Positions 50,516 to 62,688 of a stretch of 64,000 bases of DNA are shown in pieces (position 1 is the stretch's first letter; each line of letters begins with the position of its first letter). The DNA comes from Ophioderma brevispina (Eukaryota; Echinodermata; Ophiuroidea; Amphilepidida; Ophiodermatidae): NCBI GenBank assembly GCA_023653785.1, contig JAMKCH010035060.1:1-64000 (forward strand), given 5' to 3'. The notes under the pieces were generated by a model, which saw only the letters and a program-made list of their open reading frames with translations, had not been told where the DNA came from and did not search any database. The position numbers and the translations under genes are program-made.

Positions 50516-51330
50516 GGGAGTGGAGGCTTGTAATCTGACATAACTATCATACACCCTTAAAGCGAAATGCCAGGCTAATATAATTTGCTCTTCAACATAT
50601 TATAAATACATTTTGTTTGAAATGAATGTATTCAGTCAGAAATATGACACTAATTTATTGATATCCAAGTAAAACGTTTATAACATCTTCCGTATGATTG
50701 CAAGCCATTTTGATCGGCCCACAAGAAAAATGAAATAACTGATGGTATATATTACATAGTGGTCTGAAATAAGTAGCCAGGGGAAAAACTAGTGAATACA
50801 TAACCAAACCTTTTCAGCTATATTCTGTTAAGAGTCTGCCTCAGTTTAATCGATCGTTACGGCTTTTCTACTGGACACACTATATAATCGATTTTCTGAC
50901 ATTGAAGTACCCAAGACATTCCTTAGGCACCTGTTTTTATATATTGATTAACAAAGTCATACAAGCGTCAAACAATGCGGTGACGTCACCAATGCCAACC
51001 ATGGCGGACCTCCATGGGAAACATTTATTAGTTAATTCTGCTAATAGGCAATCTATATGATGTTAGATATTATTTTCTTTCAGACCACAAAGAACCATTT
51101 TTTAAAACATAATTAAATAAAACTAAGGCCTGTTAGTACACTTTAATAACAAGTTATTTTCGTGTTGATTGGGCTCTTTAAACAGCCACAAGTAATCAAA
51201 ATATCATAGAGGGAATAATCATTATTTCACAGGTTCACATTATTTCATTATTTCAACAAATCACATTCCCTAGTTTTATGAAATTGTTCATTTGCAAGTT
51301 CATGTTTCCCCCTCTCCTTGTTGGAAATTT

Positions 51331-51597
51331 TCATGTACCCCCTCTCCCCCATCTCCAGAGCAAAATAATATATCTCCCTAAACAAACACAATTTCCACTG
51401 TTGGCTAACACATATCTAATTTGAACTTCCCGTGGTTGTTGCTTTGACACAGGGGCCTCCTGATCTGAGAAACTGATACTGAGAAACATCTGTAAACACA
51501 AGATCAGCATATCAATCCAAGTGCTTGTGATTCTTCTTTTCTCAGAGAGAGGTTGTATCATGTGAAAACCAACAAGGAAATAGGTAGTTGGACACAA
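51331..51597 (-). CDS. weak candidate exon, possible signal-anchor start
   Basis: Minus-strand frame open for 88 codons. It contains a hydrophobic run (MLILCLQMFLSISFS) preceded by basic residues and followed by SDQEAPVSKQQPREVQ and a two-cysteine stretch NSGNCVC. A strong acceptor-like sequence (TTGTGTTTACAG, upper end near 51493) falls inside the hydrophobic run, so either the upstream part is coding or the exon begins there in one of three open frames. No family is recognisable. The position between the signal-peptide exon and the TNFR exons on the same strand is suggestive only. Confidence 0.2.
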   Translation of the reverse strand: MCPTTYFLVGFHMIQPLSEKRRITSTWIDMLILCLQMFLSISFSDQEAPVSKQQPREVQIRYVLANSGNCVCLGRYIILLWRWGRGGT

Positions 51598-51739
51598 GTA
51601 TGAACTGTTAATAAGGAATAGAAAAAGTAAAATCTATCAAGGAAGTGTCATATGGTACATGATTTATTGTGGTAATATTATTGTCCTGAGAGTGCACACA
51701 AGGTTGTAAGTGCACACATAGCTGCAATGTGCATACATA

Positions 51740-52592
51740 CAGGGTGGCCCCACAAAAAATGGTGCAAGGCAAAAGAAACGTACCCTCATTGGGGGTGAAA
51801 AAAAATAAAATAGTGACGTGATATTTACTTATGTCATAAAATGAAGTCTTGGCTTTTGATTACCGATTACAGCATCTGATTTGGTCGTTGCAATTATTAT
51901 GGCTAATATCTAAGGAGGGTTGAAATATGATACCAATTGTGCCAATTTTTAAGAAAGAATGGGCTAACTTCAACAATCGAATCATGCATGTTGATAGTCA
52001 CATTACTGAATTGAAAAGAATTCATCCTTCACACAAATTATAATGCTGATCTTTTTTCTTGTTACTTCATATCAATATTTCTTTTTTTCTCAGTAAAAAT
52101 TCTAAATTGACTTCATAAATAAGTAAAGAACATACAAAAAATAGAGCACACTCAGCTGGTTAAACATAATTATTATAGACATGATTCAAACAATAATATG
52201 CCTATCTTGATAACTTTTTTCATGTGTTCTGATCTAAAGAAATGAATCATCCCGAAGAGGACATATCGTGTTAATATTCTCACACATTTTGTAATCACAA
52301 TTCGGTATCAAGGATCAATTACTAACCGGTCTTAGCATTATTGTGAGATGATCGAGTTGTGTTTATATCAATAAGCCCTATCAACCTATCAACATGATAC
52401 TCTTGTATTGCACCTCTTTTAGAACATTACCACACCTGTGGATTGCATAAGCAAATCGGATATGTTGGAAAATGGTATTCACAAGCCAAGACTTCATTTG
52501 TAAGATGATTTAAATATTATGTCACTACTTTATTTTTTCACTTCCCAACAAGGACGTTTTTTCCTTGCACTATATTTTTGTTTTACACCCTG
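51740..52592. mobile_element. non-autonomous mariner-type element with TA target duplication
   Basis: 853 bases. It begins CAGGGTGGCCCCACAAAAAA and ends ACACCCTG, flanked on both sides by TA (51738-51739, 52593-52594), the mariner target. Inverted repeats extend about 170 bases, sharing GTGCAAGG, AATGAAGTCTTGGCTT and TAGTGAC. The central ~500 bases are AT-rich with no transposase. It was mobilised in trans by a related mariner (inference). Confidence 0.88.
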
Positions 52593-52875
52593 TATGTTTG
52601 CTGCCATGTATTAGGATGATTCTCAATTTATCTTTCCTTGAGTCAGTGGTTCTTGAAATGGTTCTTCAGATGACAGTTGCCTGAAGAACCATTTCAAGAG
52701 AGACTGGCAAAAGACTTGGCATAATAGTATGTTTGGATGAGAATTTTGCACAAATGACAGCTATTACACTTAAACCTTCTTGCATTCACATTTAGCCTGA
52801 GCAGTCATTCAATTAAGATTCACACACTGCTTTGCAATGCTGTCCATGACATCAGGGTGGTGGTGGCATAAGTAA

Positions 52876-53327
52876 GACCTGGGTCACATGAACGACAACG
52901 TCGCATTTACTACAATAAATTCAATGTCGTACTTAATTACGACATTGGATTATCACCATCATCAAATAGGGTCACATGAATTACGACATCGCATTAACTA
53001 CAATGTCGTAATTAACTACGAGATGGGATTATTACATTCATCTCACTGTATAGCAGTTATACATGATTACAACGACGACATGCGGTCATACAGGTTTTTA
53101 CTGCAGAACTTAATCCTCTACTACAATAAATTCCAACTCAACGACGGAAATTCTCATCGTTCACTTTTTCTAATGCGACGACGACATTATTGGGGTAAAC
53201 AGCAAGAAGACTACCAACAGCAACAAGCTGAAAAGACGACATTATTGTAATAAATTCCGGTCACACGAATTACGACAGCAAAATTTATTGTAGTAAATGC
53301 GATGTCGTTGTTCGTGTGACCCCGGCC
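52876..53327. mobile_element. PIF/Harbinger-like MITE with TAA duplication
   Basis: 452 bases with inverted ends (GACCTGGGTCACATGAACGA; right end inverse GGCCGGGGTCACACGAACAA) flanked by TAA on each side (52873-52875 and 53328-53330). Both arms repeat GACGACATT/AATGTCGT words and CGCATTTACTACAATAAATT. A 3-base TWA duplication and GC-rich terminal bases are typical of Harbinger elements. A 120-codon open frame inside (52888-53250) is made mostly of these repeats; its RRRHYWG stretch faintly recalls Harbinger transposase but is too short to call. Confidence 0.75.
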
Positions 53328-53370
53328 TAAACATGCCTTATTGGTGGTGGTGGTGGTGGGGGCGTTAGTA

Positions 53371-53910
53371 TTTAAAGCGGCACTGACACATTTTCACAAA
53401 ATATGAAATTTCTTCAATTTGCTCTCAAATGATAGTCTAGGCCATTTGAAGAACAGAGATATATTTTACACATAAAAATAACATACCCCAAAACAGATAG
53501 GGACATTGATATGAGGATAAAGACATCCAGGTAATTTGTAGGCCACCTTTCAAGTTTTCCATAACTTTAATCAACAAATATGTATATTACTTGAATATTT
53601 TTGACTCGTACTCACTGATATTAAAACCACAAAGGTTATAGACCGATCAAACAGTGTGCATAGCGTGGGAAACATGCATACGGCGTGCGTGTTCTTGTGT
53701 TAAACGTCATTTTCGTCGTCTGCTGAATTTAACGTCGCCGGCGACTTTAAATTATAAAATCGTTCTGTTTTCCCATAAGGAAGCTGATTTGGCCTTAATC
53801 ATTTCGGGTGAGGGCTTTTGTATATAAAAGCCTTACAACCATGCAAAAATATTGATTGTGAAAAATCTTGAGGGCGCACTATTTTTCAAATGTGCCAGTG
53901 TCTCTTTAAA
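53371..53910 (-). mobile_element. TTAA-type MITE, copy 1
   Basis: 540 bases, bounded by TTTAAAGCGGCACTGACACA and the inverse TTTAAAGAGACACTGGCACA. It is an inverted copy of 16509-17007, sharing long stretches such as the phrase around GTGCGCCCTCAAGATTTTT and AGTACGAGTC. A TTAA-containing edge at both ends suggests a piggyBac- or Kolobok-type target, which is inference. Confidence 0.85.
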
Positions 53911-54307
53911 TAGAGGATGTATTGAAGAAGGTGAGTTGGACATTAGGCCATGAAAACACCCTGTTCTATGGGCTAACCATGTTTAGACATTTTGGGGAAT
54001 TTTAATTTTTAATTTTGGGGCAAAATTTGATTGATTTTGAATTTTAAAAATGTGAGTGAAGCAAGTGGGAAAAAATGCCAATTTCTTAAAGATTTGTTTT
54101 GGAGTCATTTGGTTTTTGGTAAATTTTTGGAGTCATTTGCTAAATGTCTGTGAGTAATTTTACGAACATTTGTTCATCATTTCTTGGGTGAAAATATCTG
54201 TTGCACTTAATTGTATATTTTGCCAAATGAAATGACAGAAATCAGCAATTTTTGTGACAATAATTGTTTAAAAATTGCATCTTACCAATTTATTTTCTTT
54301 AACTTAC

Positions 54308-54431
54308 CAATATTTTCTGGGAACTGTGCTCCCATGTTCTGGCCTTTTCCGCTAGCTCTGCTGTGAGCAGTGTGTGGGCAAAATAATTTATTACAGAGTG
54401 GGCAAGTTTCAGTTAATATGTGGTTGTTGAT
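54308..54431 (-). CDS. possible zinc-binding exon fragment (CxxC)
   Basis: The minus strand reads TETCPLCNKLFCPHTAHSRA and continues to PENIG, ending at a consensus donor G/GTAAGTT (54301-54307, phase 1). CPLC followed by CPH and AHS residues could bind zinc. The frame opens only at 54431 and there is no AG acceptor between the upstream stop and the cysteines, so a normal internal exon is not supported unless there is an assembly indel. A second CxxC segment (HTCSVCGSS) lies 160 bases upstream on the same strand in 54485-54629. It may be a decayed gene or transposon relic. Function not assigned. Confidence 0.22.
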
Positions 54432-54484
54432 TTAGTATACTTTCTTCCTTCTCCCAACAACATCAACATATACTTACTTTCTTG

Positions 54485-54629
54485 TCTAGGAAATGAGGGT
54501 CGATACAAGGAATTGAATTAATAACATTACATAAGATGTGGCAGTTGAAATGATGCCAGAAACATATTCTAAACTAACAATACTTGAACCACAGACTGAA
54601 CAAGTATGCCTGGTACCCATCCAAAGTTC
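54485..54629 (-). CDS. possible companion CxxC open segment
   Basis: Minus-strand frame of about 48 codons with HTCSVCGSSIV, then a hydrophobic tail (YVMLLIQFLVSTLIS) and a stop. It lies just upstream of the CPLC segment at 54308-54431. Paired CxxC motifs in neighbouring open segments are the only reason to list it. The lower part is probably intronic if a donor such as ATT/GTTAGT is used. No family recognised. Confidence 0.15.
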
Positions 54630-57600
54630 CTACTTCTGATAACACAGGCATGCAGTAGGAAAACAAGGAAATATTATGCATAACAAAGGTCATGAATTTC
54701 ACTTTCCAAATCCCAAAACACCACAATATTTACATGAAAAATTATGTGTGATAAGCAACTATATGGCCAGGCTAGATCAAGGATCCCTGATTTTAATTAC
54801 AAAACATGTCTGCAGCTAAACCCATTTAAGGGAGTTCAGCTGTACCAAAAATTGCGACATCAAGAAAGAATTCAGGGCATAAAGGCGGACTCAGGGATTT
54901 CAATTTTTTTTTTGGTGTATTAATTAAAAATAGTTTGAGATGAATACATTTTATTCTTGGATTTTTCATGCAGAAAACTAATAGTGTAACAATCTAGGAT
55001 AACACATTTTCCGGATCCAGATTTTATCACAACAGTTGTACTTTCTTTAATGAAGGACTTCGATTTTGAACTTATCTAATTTCTCAACAGGGCTACATAT
55101 ATGGATAAGCATTATTGTATAGCAAAACATGATTTGTTTGAAAATTTGACGGATTACATTTCTCGGAACATCTCGGAAGTTGTCCTTTAAGGGTAGAAAA
55201 GTCCAATTTTTTAATTATTAGCCAGGGCCTTGGCTGTGGATGTGGAAACACTCCGCAAACTTCCCTTTTGGGTGCAAAAGTATTTAATCATCTTTTTTTG
55301 CAATTTATGTCCTGTCACCCATCCTGACTTTCCTACTATACTTTCTACTTTTTTCAAAATCCCCCCCACCCCCCACCATTTGAAAAATATTCACAAAATT
55401 CCACCACATTTTATTTTATTAACACCACACACTGCTAGCAAATTAATAACAACATTTGCTTAAATTTACAATCCATTTGAGGGGAAACTAAAAAAACAAC
55501 AGACCATGATGGTGTCACCCACCTTTCATCTCCACTTGCACAAACTACCCTACCTTATAGTTAACGTGGGTATATTTCAGTGCAAAGTAAAAGGATTTGG
55601 ATATATTCCTATACTTCCGGATGAGACCTAGCTTGTCATGCATAGTTTGCTCACAAGGCACATGACAGTGTGGTGAACGGCTGACCAATATTGTTCCCTG
55701 TTACTTATCAAAGCACTCCAATACTGCCCACAAAGTAAACAAATGAGTAATCCCTATTTCAACATCATATTTGCGAATGTGGAAATTCAGCGATTGATGC
55801 AACCAGATGGTATAAAAAAATTTCTATTGATTTACTTACTTTTTTGTTTGCGCAAAAGGTAATGCCTGGTGAATGCATCTGGGTAATGCAACATTAATAA
55901 GCATGCACTATCAGTGTTTTTCCTCCAAACCGTCTTTCTTCACATACTAGTTACCGTACTGACCTCGAGCCTAGTCCCAGCTTGATTATAATCCGCACAC
56001 TAGTTTTAAAAGAATCTGAAATAGTAGAAATCCTATTATGACCCACCATAAGTTGTTGCTGAGAGGCAATAGCATAACATGCATTTTTTGTACTAATCAT
56101 TACTATTTTGGTAGTAAAAATCCTTCTACAATACTTTACACAATTATGTAGGTTCATCTTTCAGTTTCATTTACAGGTATTTTGGATCAACACCCTCTTT
56201 GACACTCTAAATTCTGGAATAAGTTTATTCTAAGGCTGAAATATTGATGCTTATGTGTTTCATTTAGGGTGGAGGATTCCCATATAATCCTACCACCCTC
56301 AAATTCATGCAAATTTCCAGTTTAAAACATGTGGACTATACTAGGGTCTTACATGATATGTTGCATCATGATCCTATCACGTTTATTTTGTTTAACTTCT
56401 CTTGGCATCCTCAGAAAATGATCTTTGCCACAATTTCAGTGATTATGTTCATAATCAATGCAGGCCCCTTATGCCCGGGGGGGGGGGGGGTGCCCATTGT
56501 CATTTTAAGGTTGATTCATGCTCGTGTATGGCCTCCCAAAATGTCCCTAAGCACGTATGCCTTGCAGGAAAAAACAAACCCTAATCACGTATTTTGGTTG
56601 ATTTTGCTACCTCCTAAACAGTACTTTTGGGTTTGAATTATGGGCTCCCACAAGTGTTTTTGTTTAAATTGTACTCCCCTAAACCATTATTTCATAACAA
56701 TTACAATACACCCTAAACAAGTTATTTTGACATTATTGGTGCTACCCTAAACGCGTACATTTCTAACATAGCATTTAACATACCTGAACAGGCATAGTCC
56801 TCTTCTTAAACTTTATACCCGAAAAAGGAAATATTTCCACATGATTTATTGAAGTTTTTCATGGTATTTTTTCACTCTTATGTGTAAAAGACATCAATTT
56901 GCGCATTATCTATAGGGCCTAATAAGTTTAAATTAAATCCATTGCATTAAAATTTTCAAGTCTTTCTTAAAGTGACAGTAGGAGATTTTTAGGATAACGA
57001 ATTTCTCTCAAATTGCACAGGTTCGATTGTATACTACCTACCAGGTACGTCTCGAAGGTTATTGGACAAACAAGTACAAAAGAAACATAACAAACTTGTT
57101 TGAACTTGCCTGACTCTCGTAATTGGGGGTCCCCATAGAAACCGGCTTTGACGTTCTGTCGTGCACGACAGAAAGTACTACATCATCATATTACATCAAG
57201 ACGGAGTATTTCGCTTATTCACTTCATGGTGTGATCCTATCCATTGGAAAGCATTCCAAATATGCAAAAAACCCGGGTTCGAAAAAATTTGGGGCGCTTT
57301 TTTCTGGAAATCCATTTCTCTTTCAAAGTTATCCGATTTCTTGGAATTAATTAATGAAGTCTATCGGATGTCGTCATTGACATGGTTTTTTCTGCCAATT
57401 CAGCCCATTTCATTTCCTTTAACTAAAACTCCGGACTAATATTCATGACCATATTTTGAATGACTAAATCAGAGAATCCGTGTTTCTATACGCACATATA
57501 CTTGTAACATCGGTCATAGTGTAGCTTAGCACGCAAAAAAATAAACTCCTAAGTATAAGATTATAGGGTCTATATGTATGAGACATGATTACAATATAGA

Positions 57601-59713
57601 AAATCCCTACAATAAGGCTATAACGTTAAAATCTCAGAATCTATCATGGAAATCAGGAGACAACCGAGAACATCCCACTATTTTCCAACCTTTTAATGTG
57701 ATTTTACAAGCATTCAAAATATCACCCCTAAACAACCATATTTTTCGATTGAAAAGCAACCCTAATTTTGAATTGTTGAGATTTTGATACCTAATCAATG
57801 TACGCGCGTACATCGCCTGAACTCAAAAAACGACCCTAATTATGCTTTTTGTACACGATCATGATCATTCCACCTTGGAATACAAGTGCAGAGATGGAAG
57901 AGAGGAGTGGGAAAAAGTAAAGCAGTGCTGGTACCGGACGAAGGGGGCGAGAGAGGGCGTGTTGCAGAGAAGCAGGGAAGAATCAAGAATGCGGAGGGTG
58001 GTAGGTGACGAAGAGCGAAAAGGTTTGTATGTTAGGATTGTGTTAGGAGAGGGAGGTACTAGGAAAGTAGGAGGCCCCCCTTCCCCTCGTCCCCTTTCTT
58101 TTTTTAATTTCCTTTTTGTTACAGGCAGAAAATCCAAATTAAATTTCTTTCTCACTAGTATTTTAAGGACAAAAATATAAAAATACAAGATCAAATCGGC
58201 ATGCAAGATCAAGCACCCCTACTCTCTCTACTTTACTAATGGTTCAAGATGATATATAAATTTTTTTTAGGTAAGGGGGCACAAAGCTATTGATCATGAA
58301 ATGACCCTTTAAGTATTTGTATTAACATTTTAAAATGTCAGGAAAGGTAAGCAAATATTTTTCTGGAAAACATCACAATAAATATGTCTAAAACATTAAC
58401 AAAATGTTAGGGAAACATATTCTCTACAACATGTCCAACAGACGTTTTGCTTTTTGCAGAAAAACATTTTTTTTTTAATCGCAAATGACAAAAACTGGCA
58501 AAAATGGGACCAAGTAGTGAAAACTCATACAAAGTCTGAGTAAACAATTAAGAGTAATTCCAATTGAAAACTCACTATTCTCAAAATGGGCGCATTTAGA
58601 TTTCAAGGATTGGATGTGTTTATACTCCCCACAAAGCTGTTTTTGCATCACACATTACTTTTTGATTACATTTTGAATCTGAGTATAATTTTTCAGTCCA
58701 GTGCATAATTACTTTATCTTCCTTAAAGTGGAAATTTACAGGCAAAACTATGCCACGTGCAGTTGACAATTTCTTTTCCTATCCAACCCCCTTTTTTTCG
58801 ACCAAATATTGACTTTACTTCCTGGAAAGTGGAAAATATTATCGTGCAAAAAATAGCCATGCTTATATTCATCCAGGAGTTGAGACAAAAGTTTTTAACA
58901 CATGATGCTGTATGATTTGACATTCACCAATTTTTGACATGAAATATGTCAAATTATGAATATATATTCTTTTGTAAATTGAAATGGTAAATGAAAACAT
59001 AAATGCCAGCACTCTGAATAAAATGTACATTGTCCCGAAATGCCTTATGCTTGTTTTTCTCAAAAAATTTTTTTTTAAAAAGACATGTTTTTTCCTCTTT
59101 TTGTTTTTTATACAATAATGAAAATACATTTTTGCTGAATACTTTCATTTTATTATGAAGAAAGTGAACTATCCACTTGTTGCCTGCAAAGCTTGGCCAA
59201 AAAAGCTTTAGTCATTTACACACACTCCATTTCCCCAAATCCCCAGTGGCGACGCAACTCCTTTTCTGGGGGGGGCAAACGGGGGGCAAGTGAAATCTTG
59301 GGGGGGGGGCACAAGTGAAATTCCTGGGGGGCAAAAATGAAATTTTAACCATTTTGGCCCAACATTGCTGATTTTTGACCCAAATCCACCAATTTTGCCA
59401 AAAATCTTCATTTTCTTTCGGCCGGGGGGGTGGGGTGGAACAAGACAAAAATTTAAGGGTGGAAATGCTTTTTTTGGTTAATCCTTTATTTGCTTTTATT
59501 CCGGTAGAAAGTAAGTTCCGCATATTTGTTTCCGGTAAACTGACATGTGCCCCGATTGTCATTTGATAACAAATAAATATTACTTTATTTTAAAACCATT
59601 TTTTATACAAATAAGCAATATACTTAGAGAACCTTGTGTATGCATACGCCAAAATTGCTAGATACATTGTTTGTCTGGATACCACAATCTTTAGTTTCAA
59701 TTGTATTATTAAC
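54630..59713. other. AT-rich sequence with repeat fragments
   Basis: 57055-57190 shares a diverged segment (AACAAGTACAAAAGAAACAT then TTTGAACTTGCCTG) with 9755-9850, so another dispersed repeat is present. G run at 56479-56490. GGGGGCAA-rich repeat fragment at 59230-59340. No gene supported. Confidence 0.5.
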
Positions 59714-59805
59714 CTAGTGTTTGGCTTCTTTGAAAATGCAGCACCCGATATTAACCCAATAATCAATAGTGCAATAATCACAATGCATGGCATGCCAGTT
59801 TTCAT
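59714..59805 (-). CDS. candidate first coding exon with a signal peptide
   Basis: Starting at the ATG at 59803-59805 (G at -3), the minus strand encodes MKTGMPCIVIIALLIIGLIS followed by GAAFSKKPNT. That is a short positive N-terminus, a strong hydrophobic core and small residues suiting signal peptidase cleavage, so a secreted or type I membrane protein is likely. The chosen donor is ACTAG/GTTAAT at 59713, phase 2; read-through continues another 40 codons without clear pattern. It lies on the same strand as the TNFR exons, about 39 kb upstream, so it could be their first exon, but at least one linking exon would be needed because exon 20311-20400 begins in phase 0. Other host genes are equally possible. 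Confidence 0.4.
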
Positions 59806-60796
59806 CACTGTGACTAGGTAATAAACCCTTGTGTGTGATTTGAAACTCTTCCAAATGGCCTGGAATGGATCTGAAAAATACCCTTAGTTTTTTAAGGTTT
59901 CTGCTAATACAATGCCTGGGAAGGGATAGATGGGTGGTGGTGGTGATGGTGGGGGGGGGGGGGATAAGACCTTAAAGCTTTAATTGCTTTTTTTCCCTTT
60001 AAAATAAGTACCAAAACTGTTTACAAACAGTTGCCAATGGGCAAATTAGTTAAACATTGAAATTGTTTTCTTTGTGCATCATGTGTACCCCGTAGTGGAA
60101 AAGGGGGTACAGCCTCATGATGTGCGGCCGAGAAGGGTATTTTTTTCAGCCATTTTGGTATAATGAAAAGTTCCTTTTTCTTGAAAATTGGTATAAGAAA
60201 GGGTTGCATTTCTGTTTCAAGTATATTCTTTCAGTGGTCAATCAGGTATGAAGAATGCTTACAAGCCGCCATAAATGTGAAAAATAGTGCAGCCAGAACA
60301 GCTCAAAATACATTTTAACAGTTATTTTTTCTATTCGCCCCAAAACCTCCACTAAAGCAGGTATAAGGATGAGTATCAAGTCTGTCATTTAAAAAAAAAA
60401 ATATTTTCGGGGTAGTGGTTCAAACACCCGGCCCCGCACATCCCTACCCAAACCAAAAGTGAGACCCCCCGGTCCTTATCGTCCAGAGGGGGCAACTTGC
60501 TCCCGGTCGGTACGCCACTGTTTGACAGACAGATACATGATACATGTGGACAATGTGGCATTCCCTCGAGTGATACATGCTTTAGAGCTTTTTGGCAGCT
60601 TGAGCATCAGGTTTCAGCAAAATTTTGTATAGCGATTTATTGAGTAGCATCACTGCAGATGCACAAACACAGATTTTGCAGCCCTAAATGACAACACTAA
60701 ACAAATTAAGAGATATGCATACTTCTATTGTTGCTGAGATTGACTGAGTGTTAGGCATGATTTGGGGCAGGTTGAATTGGCTTATATTAATAATCC

Positions 60797-60968
60797 GGGG
60801 TTCTCAATAGGCGGCCCGCGGGCCAAATTCGGCCCACCAACCATTGATTTTGGCCCTCGACTTGCTCTAAAATATAAGGGAAATATTTAAGATGTATTTG
60901 GCCCTCAAGTACGAAACATTCAAACATGTTCAGAATTCTCTGGCCCTTTAGCTAATATAATTGAGAAC
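60797..60968. mobile_element. GGTTCTCAA-ended MITE (hAT-like)
   Basis: 172 bases from GGGGTTCTCAATAGGCGGCC to TAATTGAGAAC. It contains GGCCCGCGGGCC and repeated GGCCC words. Elements with GGTTCTCAA...TTGAGAACC ends and GCGGCCCGCGGGCC are familiar hAT-related repeats in animals. Confidence 0.65.
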
Positions 60969-61832
60969 ATCTACTAAAAATAGGTTGATTTATTTATAGG
61001 CCTTATGTTATGCCATGGTAAAGAAAAACTAACTCAGTCCCGGATTTCACTGATTCTGAATATTAATTACTAGCGAAAACGCCAAACCTGAGGACTCAAG
61101 CCCCATACCACCCATGGGTATGCCATAAAGTTTTTGTATCAAGTTCATTGCTTCTTCACTCATTCTTCATCTCACCTTGACTGGTTGCCGGGCCGTAATT
61201 TTGAACATGCAAACTATGTCTTGATATGATGGGTGCCACCGCCAACCACCTTCGATGAGAGTTCCCCTCCCTGGTTCCCCGAAAGTTCTTGGGCGGGGCA
61301 CAACGTGAAACCCTCACTCCTTCTCGCCATTCACAGTACCAGTATCTTAGCCTCACAAATCCCATGATTTTTGTAAAAGTAATGGTACCAGCGTGGTAAA
61401 TTCTTGATAGGCATACACCAACTACTTTTGACAAACAAGAACAAACTATTTCGAATCAGAATTGAAATATGCATGCTGAGATACGAATCGACCAGCTCCG
61501 CTATCGTTGTAAGGCTGTGCTGCGTTTCACGCAGTACCCATAAAACCTGTATGCAGACGTACTTATATATTACACCGGAAATTTGGTACCGCTAGCGTAA
61601 AGCTGATTGGCTAAAAGAACTTCTGGGGAAATTCCCCTTCTCGGTCCTCCCGCTTTTTTTCCATCGAAGAGGTATAAATCGGAATAAAAGCCACTACATT
61701 GCAGTTACCCTATCATAATTGGTAGCAAGGCCAACTGATTGGCATAATAGCACCGTCATCACATAGTTGGGTGGTTGTCCTCATTAGCAGAGTGCAAAGC
61801 CTTCTGGTTTCCAATAATTTTAAGAAATTAAC

Positions 61833-62688
61833 CCAGGTCAAAATCCAGTTGATCCCACTCATGGGGCGTAACGGGCCTGCCCCGCGCTGAGGGGAAAATT
61901 TCCCAGTCTTGGGAAATTTTCCCTCATAGGGGGGTCAAAAAGGTCAATTTTTTCTTTTTCCCCGGTCAGAGGGCTACTACCGGCTCGGATTTAGCAATGA
62001 GTTTTGCAAAATTTTTCCCGGTCAAAGTCGTTTTCGGGGGGTGGGGGCAACCTGCCCCCCTGCCCCCCCCCCCCTCCTCCTGTTACGCCCCTATCCCAGT
62101 CGAACTGTTTTTTCAAAACTGGAACCATTTTGAAATCCAGTTTGATGCCTAGTTTGAATATCCAGTTGAATCAGTTGATTCCGTGACGGAAAATGGGACA
62201 ACAATTTTTCAACTATGTTTTTACTGACCAATGAACGCAGTTAAACCAGTTAAAACAGTAAAGGTGCATTTCTCGTGATTTCAGCACCGTTTGTTTTATT
62301 CATTGGAAAATCCCTAAATATCCTTGATAAAAGCTTATTCCCAATTTCAGCTGATCCCGATCCTTGGCGGTTTTGTGTTATGAGAAATTGCTCGTTTCCC
62401 ACGGTCCCATAGGCTACTGTGCTGTAATATCTTCCGTTACGACAGAAAAATACAAAAATTGCGAATTACTTAAAGATGCACCGGGAATGTGCACGTAATG
62501 GGGCCCCCCCCAGCGTGGATTACTAAGGCTAACGGTTCAGATGATATAAAAATCTCGCATCTTTTAGGTAAGTCGGGGGGACGGGGCTGTGGATCACGCC
62601 AATGCCCCTGAAAAACAGTTGAACCAGTTAGTTCCGTCCACGGAAACTGGAACAACTTTCAACTGGGATCACTGGAATTTTGACCTGG
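61833..62688. mobile_element. MITE with CCAGGTCAAAATCCAGT ends, split by another insertion
   Basis: The left end CCAGGTCAAAATCCAGTTGA and the inverse of the right end, CCAGGTCAAAATTCCAGTGA, match and continue GATCCCAGT...CAACTG...ACTGGAAC. The left arm is interrupted at 61858-62092 by a second element. Without that insert the host is about 620 bases. The open frame at 62470-62655 is a shadow. Confidence 0.75.
61858..62092. mobile_element. nested element with GGGGCGTAAC ends
   Basis: 235 bases with inverted GGGGCGTAAC (61863-61872) and GTTACGCCCC (62082-62091). ATCCCA occurs directly on each side (61852-61857 and 62093-62098), consistent with a duplication of the host element's target. The interior is rich in GGGAAATTTTCCC and C/G runs. 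Confidence 0.75.
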
